Positions 13,533 through 18,650 of a DNA stretch of 18,650 bases are shown piece by piece. How positions within the stretch are numbered: the first letter of the stretch is position 1; each line of letters opens with the position of its first letter. Both the position numbers and the translations under genes were made by a program. Source of the stretch: CAVSWN01 sp046728115 (GTDB taxonomy: Bacteria > Acidobacteriota > Vicinamibacteria > Vicinamibacterales > CAVVIG01); contig JBKPDW010000543.1 of the NCBI GenBank assembly GCA_046728115.1, positions 1 through 18,650 of the forward strand, given 5' to 3'. Below the pieces are notes generated by a model. It saw only the letters and a program-made list of their open reading frames with translations, did not search any database and was not told where the DNA came from.

Positions 13533-14555
13533 GTGAAAAAGATCGGCTTTCTCTCCTTCGGGCACTGGACGCCATCGCCGTACTCCGAGGTGCGCACTGC
13601 GTCGGATGCCCTTCTGCAATCGATCGAGCTCGCGGTCGTCGCCGAAGAGCTGGGCCTCGATGGCGCCTACTTCCGCGTGCACCACTTCGCACGCCAGCTC
13701 GGCTCGCCGTTCCCGCTCCTCGCCGCCGTCGGCGCTCGCACCAAGAAGATTGAGATCGGGACGGCCGTCATCGACATGCGCTACGAAAACCCGATGTACA
13801 TGGCCGAGGATGCGGGTGCCGCAGACATCATCGCCGGTGGGCGTTTGCAACTAGGCATCAGCCGCGGATCGCCGGAACAGGTGATCGACGGCTGGCGGTA
13901 TTTCGGCTATGCGCCGCGCGACGGCGAAACGACCGCCGACATGGCGCGGCGCCATGCTGAAGTGCTCCTCGACCTGCTGAAGGGCCAGGGTTTCGCGGAA
14001 CCCAACCCTCGGCCCATGTTTCCCAATCCGCCGGGGCTGCTGCGGCTCGAGCCCTATGCAGAAGGATTGCGCGAACGAATCTGGTGGGGCTCGAGTTCCA
14101 ACGCGACGTCCAAATGGGCCGCGACACTGCGCATGAATCTCCAGAGTTCGACGCTCAAAGACGATGAAACCGGCGAGCCGCTGCACGTCCAGCAGCGCAA
14201 GCAGATTGAGGCCTATCGTGAGGCGTGGAAGGACACCGGACATCGGCGTGAGCCACGCGTGTCGGTCAGCCGCAGCATCTTCGCGCTCGTCGACGACCGC
14301 GACCGGGCGTACTTCGGTCGGGACACCCGCGACCGGGACCAGGTCGGCTTCATCGACGCGAACACGCGGGCCATCTTCGGCCGCTCGTACGCCGCGGAAC
14401 CCGACGTACTGGTCAAAGAACTCGCGGGCGACGAAGCGATCAAGGCGGCCGATACGTTGCTGCTCACGATCCCGAACCAGTTGGGCGTGGACTACAACGC
14501 CCATGTGCTCGAAAGCATCCTCAAGTACGTCGCTCCTGAACTTGGCTGGCGCTGA
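13533..14555 (+). CDS. LLM-class flavin-dependent oxidoreductase
   Basis: The product is 340 aa, starting at GTG 13533 with GAGG seven bases before it. It has a luciferase-like TIM-barrel layout: IGFLSFGHWTPSP (4-16), EELGLDGAYFRVHHFARQLGSPFPLLAAVG (38-67, with the His-His pair of the family), KIEIGTAVIDMRYENPMYMAEDAGAADIIAGGRLQLGISRGSP (72-114) and IWWGSSSNATSKWAA (183-197). The GSP and WWGSSS stretches are where F420 or FMN phosphate is bound in relatives. The C-terminal TLLLTIPNQLGVDYNAHVLESI is typical of the branch. Substrate and cofactor (FMN or F420) cannot be decided. The last 35 bases overlap the end of the convergent NAD(P)-binding gene. Confidence 0.9.
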   Translation: MKKIGFLSFGHWTPSPYSEVRTASDALLQSIELAVVAEELGLDGAYFRVHHFARQLGSPFPLLAAVGARTKKIEIGTAVIDMRYENPMYMAEDAGAADIIAGGRLQLGISRGSPEQVIDGWRYFGYAPRDGETTADMARRHAEVLLDLLKGQGFAEPNPRPMFPNPPGLLRLEPYAEGLRERIWWGSSSNATSKWAATLRMNLQSSTLKDDETGEPLHVQQRKQIEAYREAWKDTGHRREPRVSVSRSIFALVDDRDRAYFGRDTRDRDQVGFIDANTRAIFGRSYAAEPDVLVKELAGDEAIKAADTLLLTIPNQLGVDYNAHVLESILKYVAPELGWR

Positions 14556-15219
14556 CCGACCGCCTCCTCATCGCCCCATTTTCGAGATACACAACCCCGT
14601 TTGGGGCCGAGCTGCTGACGAATTCAGCGACAAAGGCGCGCGCGATGTCATTTTGCTCAATCGTCCCGAATGGACCAGGAATCAGACGCCCTAACCACGC
14701 CGCATAGCTCGGCGTATGGGCATTGCCGGCGATGATGCCCGGGCGGAAAATCGCCAGGCTTTTGAAGCCTGCCCCTTGAACCGTTTCTTCTTTCAACCCC
14801 ATGATCCGCGCATAGCGAATCCTGCTTCTTGCGCTGCTTCCCGCTGCCGAGAGCAAAGCAAACTGCGTGATGCCTCCGGCGTGACAACCACGGGCAAAAC
14901 CACCGACAACCCCAATTTCGAGAGCCTTTAATTCCTCCTCGCTCCACTTCCTGCTGCCTTTCCCGACGCCAACACAGGAGGCCCCATAGACAGGATCGCC
15001 TTGCGCGACCATGCTCTGCGCCAGGTTGGTCACTTCTGCCGGAAACTGAGCAGCAGCCGTGTCCACAATCACCTGCCGCACGCGAGGACCTGTGGTCAGA
15101 GACATCGCTCTGCGATTGACCATCACCACTTCAGCGCAGGACGCCTCTGCAACCAGCGCACGCACCACCGCAGATCCGACCTGGCCCGAGCCACCGATGA
15201 TCAAGACGCGAAATGCCAA
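14521..15219 (-). CDS. NAD(P)-binding atypical SDR-like protein
   Basis: The product is 232 aa. The start is a TTG at 15219 directly after the HxlR stop codon (TGA then TTG), giving a sensible first strand MAFRVLIIGGSGQVGSAVVR with the GGSGQVG dinucleotide motif at 9-15. VVMVNRR (31-37) ends the second strand with basic residues, suggesting NADP(H). FALLSAAGSS (120-129) and YARIMGLKEE (136-145) correspond to the catalytic serine and YxxxK regions of TIP30/NmrA-like proteins, but the lysine position is Met140. It may therefore be a sensor or a reductase with altered chemistry. Probably co-expressed with the HxlR-type gene by coupling. Its 3' end overlaps the convergent LLM gene by 35 bases. 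Confidence 0.8.
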   Translation of the reverse strand: MAFRVLIIGGSGQVGSAVVRALVAEASCAEVVMVNRRAMSLTTGPRVRQVIVDTAAAQFPAEVTNLAQSMVAQGDPVYGASCVGVGKGSRKWSEEELKALEIGVVGGFARGCHAGGITQFALLSAAGSSARSRIRYARIMGLKEETVQGAGFKSLAIFRPGIIAGNAHTPSYAAWLGRLIPGPFGTIEQNDIARAFVAEFVSSSAPNGVVYLENGAMRRRSVSASQVQERRT

Positions 15220-15574
15220 TCAAGCGCCTTTGGTACTACGTGGGGATGAGGGCTGTCTCTCCGCCCACGAGAGGAGCGTGTCGAGCGCCGGGCACAGGGA
15301 CTGCCCCCAGTTGGTCAGGTGGTACTCGACCTTCGGCGGCACCTGTGCGTGGACGATGCGCGTCACGATGCCGTCGCGCTCGAGCTGCCGAAGCTGCTGA
15401 ATCAGCATCTTCTGAGAGATGGCCGGAATCGCGCGTTCGAGATCCGAGAAGCGCAGCGTCCTCCCGCCGAAAAGATGGAACAGGATCACGAGCTTCCAGC
15501 GACCTTCCAGCATCCGGGATCGCGTGCTCGATCCCGACGGCCGCCGACGCGGGCGTGTGTGGATGCTTACTCAT
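15220..15574 (-). pseudogene. HxlR-family transcriptional regulator, frameshifted near the N-terminus
   Basis: The body, from MLEGRWKLVILFHLF (15513 downward), is a normal HxlR winged helix: RTLRFSDLERAIPAISQKMLIQQLRQLERDGIV and a wing with VPPKVEYHLTNWG. The expected N-terminus MSKHPHTPASAAVGIEHAI is encoded from the ATG at 15574, but in another frame. The join at about 15515-15522 reads GCGATCCCGGATG; removing one C gives AIRMLEGRWKL, a continuous HxlR protein of about 117 aa, the normal family length. So there is a single-base insertion, either real or a sequencing error. A shortened 97-aa product from the internal ATG would lack the N-terminal arm. These regulators sense quinones, aldehydes or oxidants. 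The gene abuts the NAD(P)-binding gene and is divergent from the SnoaL-like gene. Confidence 0.75.
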
Positions 15575-15583
15575 GGGTGAGTA
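15568..15583. promoter_or_regulatory. Palindromic operator candidate over the HxlR start
   Basis: TACTCA (15568-15573), TGGG and TGAGTA (15578-15583) form a perfect inverted repeat that covers the ATG at 15574 of the HxlR-type gene. HxlR proteins bind as dimers to palindromes near their own and divergent promoters, so this is a good autoregulation candidate (inference). A shorter palindrome, GTAG-C-CTAC, overlaps it at 15581-15589. Confidence 0.45.
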
Positions 15584-15587
15584 GCCT

Positions 15588-15615
15588 ACTTTATCGTGCG
15601 TTCTTGCGATGTCAT
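15588..15615 (-). promoter_or_regulatory. Candidate promoter for the HxlR-type gene
   Basis: Read on the minus strand, ATGACA (15615-15610), a 16-base spacer and TAAAGT (15593-15588) resemble a sigma-70 promoter. The expected transcript start falls inside or beside the palindrome at 15568-15583, which fits repression at this site. Visual match only. Confidence 0.35.
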
Positions 15616-15632
15616 CGTGTTCCCTCTACAGT
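15604..15632 (+). promoter_or_regulatory. Candidate promoter for the SnoaL-like gene, possibly leaderless
   Basis: TTGCGA (15604-15609), a spacer of exactly 17 bases and TACAGT (15627-15632) form a plausible sigma-70 promoter. Transcription would begin about at the ATG at 15640, and no ribosome binding site precedes that ATG, so the mRNA may be leaderless. The -35 abuts the -35 of the opposite promoter (15610-15615). Confidence 0.35.
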
Positions 15633-15639
15633 GATCTTC

Positions 15640-15984
15640 ATGACGACGAAGACGTCGGAACCCATCGATGTGCCCGCACCCGTTGCGGCCTATTTCGCCG
15701 CGGATACGACCGGCGCCGAGGCCGTGGCCCAGTGCTTTACTGACGGCGCGGTCGTCATCGACGAACGACAGGAGTACCGGGGCCGTGCGGCGATCGCGCG
15801 GTGGAAGGCCCAGACGTCTGCCAAGTTCCGCTACACGGTCGACCGGCTCGGCGCCCACGTCTCAGGGGACGAGACCACGGTGACTGGCCGAGTGGCGGGA
15901 GACTTCCCGGGCAGCCCCGTCGATCTCCAATACCGCTTCACCCTCGAGGGCGACAAGATTGCCCGGCTCGAGATCGGGCCGTGA
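15640..15984 (+). CDS. SnoaL-like / NTF2-fold family protein
   Basis: The product is 114 aa. The pattern is that of small SnoaL-like proteins: PVAAYFAADTTGAEAVAQCFTDGAVVIDERQEYRGRAAIARWKAQ (an N-terminal helix, then FTDGAVVxDE and the loop 'YRGRAAI..W'), a central strand FRYTVDRLGAHV, and TVTGRVAGDFPGSPVDLQYRFTLEGDKIARLEIGP as the final sheet. The fold makes a cone-shaped pocket used by isomerases, hydrolases or ligand-binding proteins; no specific catalytic set can be assigned. I start it at ATG 15640; the frame is open far upstream but that part is antisense to HxlR. It is divergent from the HxlR-type gene, which commonly controls such neighbours. Confidence 0.82.
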   Translation: MTTKTSEPIDVPAPVAAYFAADTTGAEAVAQCFTDGAVVIDERQEYRGRAAIARWKAQTSAKFRYTVDRLGAHVSGDETTVTGRVAGDFPGSPVDLQYRFTLEGDKIARLEIGP

Positions 15985-16058
15985 GCTTCGATCTTGAAGT
16001 GACCGGTCGCCGCCGCACTGCAGCACCACGTGGGAGACGAACCTTAGGCAGGATCGCG

Positions 16059-16196
16059 ATGCTCCACAACATGTCGTCGCTTGTAGCGCCCGTGACAGCA
16101 CTCACCAACATCGTGCTCCCGCTGTGGATGCTGGGCCTCGGTCTGGTACCGGCCACAACGGTGTGGAATCAGGACACCCGGTTCGGACCAGCGTGA
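16059..16196 (+). CDS. Possible 45-aa membrane peptide or gene remnant
   Basis: The frame runs from ATG 16059 (CAGGA six bases before) to TGA at 16194-16196. It encodes one hydrophobic stretch, MSSLVAPVTALTNIVLPLWM followed by LGLGLVPA, and a polar end. It could be a single-pass small membrane protein, or the end of a lost multi-helix protein. I recognise no family, and the surroundings are decayed, so coding status is doubtful. Confidence 0.25.
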   Translation: MLHNMSSLVAPVTALTNIVLPLWMLGLGLVPATTVWNQDTRFGPA

Positions 16197-16629
16197 AGGG
16201 CTCCACGGGAGCCCAAGATCATCCTCCTGAGCATCCTCGGTAGTGTGCGAAAGCGTAACGGTTCGGTTGACCCGACAGATGTTGGTCGATAATTCGTCGT
16301 GACCGTCGGCCTTTTAGATTGCCAGGATCGTCCACGTCACAAAGACGCGGACACAGATCGCCGCCACCGCGAAGGCACTCGCCCAGGAGGGAGTTCGCGG
16401 CTGCTTGTTCCGGCGTCTCGTTTTCACGTGCAACATCGGCCAAGAGTCTACAACGGGCTGAGGGTTTTCTGACCGACTGTGGTCTGACGGCCAACGAGAC
16501 GTACGCTCGGCGGACGCTAGTGGTCGATGCGGTCAAAACTGCGGCGGTCGCGGGGATCGACTTCGCCAGCTTCATCGGCGGCGAGCATCTGCTCGCCAGT
16601 CGGCGGCGCTCCGGCCTCGAACGTGCGCG

Positions 16630-17089
16630 TCAGATCAACTGGCGAGGTTCGGATTCGCAAAACCTGACGAGGCTCGGCGCCGCGAGACGCGCCCCCGAAT
16701 ACCCCGTCACCTCGCCGAACCGTCGCCGCGCCTCCCAGTCGGTACGTGCGGCCGCGATCTCTTGAGGCGTGCGCGCCACAAAGTTCCACCACATCAGAAT
16801 CTTCTCTGGGAACAGTGGACCGCCGACCAACAAGAGTCGGCCACCCGATCGACTGGCGAAACACACGGCGGAACGATTGGCGCCAAGATAATACAGACGT
16901 TTCGTTTCAGCGCAAGGACGTGACGCACATCGAAGAGGGCACGAGTGACGCGCCGCTCCGCTCGATTTTCGTCGAGATCAAAAAGCAGGAGCCCAGGAGA
17001 CGGCCGCCGTCGTCTGGCGATCGGCGTGCATTAATTCTCGCCAAGAAATCGCTCAGATGCCAGAATGTCGGGACGTTCCTCGATCTCAT
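16630..17089 (-). pseudogene. Pirin family pseudogene, C-terminal part with frameshift
   Basis: From about 16908 down to the TGA at 16630-16632 one frame reads ETKRLYYLGANRSAV, then RLLLVGGPLFPEKILMWWN, FVARTPQEIAAARTDWEARR and RFGEVTGYSGARLAAPSLVR. This is the C-terminal half of the pirin branch with the 'WWNFVAR' motif. The frame has no start codon at a sensible place. Upstream, homology-like sequence seems to move to another frame (TKIERSGASLVPSS, then a stop near 16907), and the N-terminal cupin with its metal-binding histidines is not found. A complete pirin has nearly 300 residues. Pirins are quinone-related cupins often next to HxlR-type regulators, which matches the neighbourhood. The 5' limit given here is approximate. 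Confidence 0.75.
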
Positions 17090-17467
17090 TTCTGAGGATA
17101 GTCAGCTCAATGTTTATCGAGGTGGACTGAGAGTGCGCCCACCAGGCGCGCCCACCGCTCGGCCGGAACAGGTGTCGCGCTACTAACTTCTCAAGGCGTG
17201 ATGCGAGAACAGAAGGATAGCCCCGCAAAGTGTGGCGATGAATGGGCCGATCCCGTGCTCGGCCGCCTGAGCGAGTCGAGCGTTGCGAGAAATCGACACG
17301 CTTGTGTTGCCGACGCTCACAGGCCCGGTACTGGAGACGACGCCGGTCGAAACGATCAGCGACCAGCCGCCCAAGAGAAAACCCTCGCGCCCTTTCCGCC
17401 ACGCTACGTCTCTATGCGGAGCCTGGATCCTGCAAATCCTCGAGCCGATTTTCTCTGGATAGTCCCC

Positions 17468-18650
17468 TCATGCGGCCTTCGGCAGCGTCACGACGAACGA
17501 CGCCCCGCGTGTGACGCTATTCTCGACCGCAATCGTGCCGCCGTGCGCCTCGACAATGCGCTTCGCGATGCTCAATCCGAGACCGTAGCCGCCGGTCTTC
17601 TTGGATCGCGAGCGATCGACCCGGAAGAAGGGCTCGAAGAGATTGGCCTTGTCCTCTTCGGGAATCCCCACACCATCGTCGGTGACGCGGATGACGATCT
17701 TGTCGCCTTCTTGCGCCGCGGATACTTCGACGGGACGGCTGTCAGGTAGCGAATACTTCACCGCGTTCTCCAGCAGATTCCTGAATACCGTGCGTATCTG
17801 AACCACATCGATGTCAACGAGGAGTTCCGGCATCGCCGCGACAACAACGGTTGGCGGCCGATCGTGAAAACTTTGCGCGACGTCCTCGAGGATCGTGGCC
17901 AGGCCCTGCCGCGTGGTCTTAATTCCGGCACCGTCACGCAGCCGTTCGAGCTCCAGGAGTTCGCCGATCATGATGTCCATTTGGGCGAGGTTCGCATCCA
18001 TGCGGTTCTTCAACTCCGGATCGCCTACGAGTTCCGCGACGACTTTCAGGCGCGTCAACGGCGAGCGCAATTCGTGGCTCACGTCGAGCAGCAGCTGATC
18101 GCGCGCGCGGATCATGTCTTTGACGCGACCAACCATTCTGTTGAATGCGTCGGTCAACACTCCGAACTCGTCGGCGGAACGCATGGGTACAACGACATCC
18201 AGGTGACCCTCACTCAATCGGGTCACTCCGTCGCTGAGCAACCGCAGGGGCAGAAGTTGCCGTCTGAGCATGCCGTGCGCGACGAAGACGACGACTCCGA
18301 CCAGGCACAGCACGACGGCTGGGACGACGAGATGGGCGGTGTGTGTGCGTTGCGGGACGTTCCAAGCGAACAGATACGAGCCGCCATTCGGAGCGGTCGC
18401 GAGGTAATACTGGGGGCGGCCGAAAGACGCGTGTCCAAGCCGTCGAGCCTCCGCGATCGAGGGCAGGTCAGCTTCTGTTGCCCAGGTCGCATCGGGACCC
18501 TCGTACCGAGTCTGCACATTCAGACGCGCACCGATTTCCTTTGCCTGTTCAAAATTCGGCGCGCTGGCGGCAACGGAATGCATGTATTCGTGCGCGATGT
18601 CGCTGATCGACGCGTTCATGAGCGGACCCAAATACAGCCAAAAGAACGCG
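17468..18650 (-). CDS. Sensor histidine kinase, CpxA/BaeS-like (5' end outside window)
   Basis: The frame is open to the right edge, reading AFFWLYLGP before MNASISDIAHEYMH, so the first membrane helix and true start lie beyond the window. Counting from the TTG at 18631: a periplasmic sensor region (about 8-98), the second helix LVVPAVVLCLVGVVVFVAHG (101-120), a HAMP domain (about 121-175), HisKA with His186 in LLLDVSHELRSPLTRL, and the ATPase domain with the N box NLLENAVKYS (285-294), G1 TDDGVGIPEED (317-327), F box LFEPFFRVD (331-339) and G2 GGYGLGLSIAKRI (347-359). All catalytic boxes are intact. The VSHELRSPLTRL form and layout resemble CpxA-type envelope-stress kinases. The partner response regulator is expected upstream, outside the window. 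Confidence 0.93.
   Translation of the reverse strand, partial: AFFWLYLGPLMNASISDIAHEYMHSVAASAPNFEQAKEIGARLNVQTRYEGPDATWATEADLPSIAEARRLGHASFGRPQYYLATAPNGGSYLFAWNVPQRTHTAHLVVPAVVLCLVGVVVFVAHGMLRRQLLPLRLLSDGVTRLSEGHLDVVVPMRSADEFGVLTDAFNRMVGRVKDMIRARDQLLLDVSHELRSPLTRLKVVAELVGDPELKNRMDANLAQMDIMIGELLELERLRDGAGIKTTRQGLATILEDVAQSFHDRPPTVVVAAMPELLVDIDVVQIRTVFRNLLENAVKYSLPDSRPVEVSAAQEGDKIVIRVTDDGVGIPEEDKANLFEPFFRVDRSRSKKTGGYGLGLSIAKRIVEAHGGTIAVENSVTRGASFVVTLPKAA

Larger units (their letters stand above)
15985..17467. other. Decayed tract with gene fragments, about 1.5 kb
   Basis: No intact gene of normal appearance is seen between the SnoaL-like gene and the sensor kinase. Frames are short, overlap on both strands and lack ribosome binding sites. 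Recognisable content: a pirin pseudogene on the minus strand (16630 to about 17089) and a 45-codon frame with one hydrophobic helix (16059-16196). A minus-strand stretch around 17183-17320 encodes a hydrophobic segment (HGIGPFIATLCGAILL) that may be debris of a membrane protein. The segment 16200-16620 shows nothing I can identify. The 17-base sequence at 17262-17278 is an inverted copy of 6167-6183. Confidence 0.55.

Noticed and set aside
16219..16575. 118-codon minus-strand frame in the decayed tract
   Set aside because: No ribosome binding site and no family resemblance, and a plus-strand frame of similar length overlaps it; coding cannot be supported.
1..18650. CRISPR arrays, transposase genes, rRNA or tRNA genes
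   Set aside because: No regularly spaced repeats, transposase motifs or structural RNA signatures were seen on either strand.

Overview
This is a GC-rich bacterial chromosomal window with short intergenic gaps. It is dense in small redox enzymes and alpha/beta hydrolases, as in soil bacteria such as Acidobacteriota. The phylum is inferred from gene content only: the window has no rRNA, tRNA or other phylogenetic marker.

Layout. (1) Positions 1-5997, plus strand: the tail of a DoxX-like membrane protein, then a compact run of a six-helix membrane protein, a zinc-less MDR oxidoreductase of MECR/ETR type, two unrelated alpha/beta hydrolases (one exported), a secreted cytochrome P460-like heme protein, and an MFS_3 exporter with a soluble C-terminal domain. 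Spacing and one TGATG overlap indicate an operon. (2) 5998-6509: a gene-poor, possibly decayed tract. (3) 6510-7976, minus: a CHAD-domain protein followed by a divergent family I pyrophosphatase-like protein, a probable polyphosphate/pyrophosphate pair. A tiny, very acidic helical protein (58 aa, 8102-8278) is encoded divergently from it. (4) 13266 down to about 8280, minus: a six-gene operon of DUF2630 protein, NADPH-dependent FMN reductase, a cNMP-binding/glutaredoxin-like/thioredoxin-reductase-like fusion without the CxxC centre, a chloroperoxidase-type hydrolase, a TerC/Alx membrane protein and a HAD hydrolase. The last three are coupled by GTGA and TGATG overlaps. (5) 13343-15984: a remnant of an SDR gene, an LLM-class flavin oxidoreductase, an NAD(P)-binding protein, an HxlR-type regulator broken by a one-base frameshift, and a divergent SnoaL-like protein. 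Candidate back-to-back promoters and a palindrome lie between the last two. (6) 15985-17467: a decayed tract with a frameshifted pirin pseudogene. (7) 17468 to the right edge, minus: a CpxA/BaeS-like sensor histidine kinase cut by the window end.

Taken together (inference), the window looks like an accessory island for redox, electrophile and envelope stress: quinone and flavin reductases, an HxlR regulator, pirin, hydrolases, an exporter, a TerC protein and a sensor kinase. It shows clear signs of gene decay (SDR stub, pirin pseudogene, HxlR frameshift, HAD run-on). The least explained parts are the CHAD/pyrophosphatase/acidic-peptide locus and the CxxC-less cNMP-TrxR fusion coupled to TerC and HAD genes.
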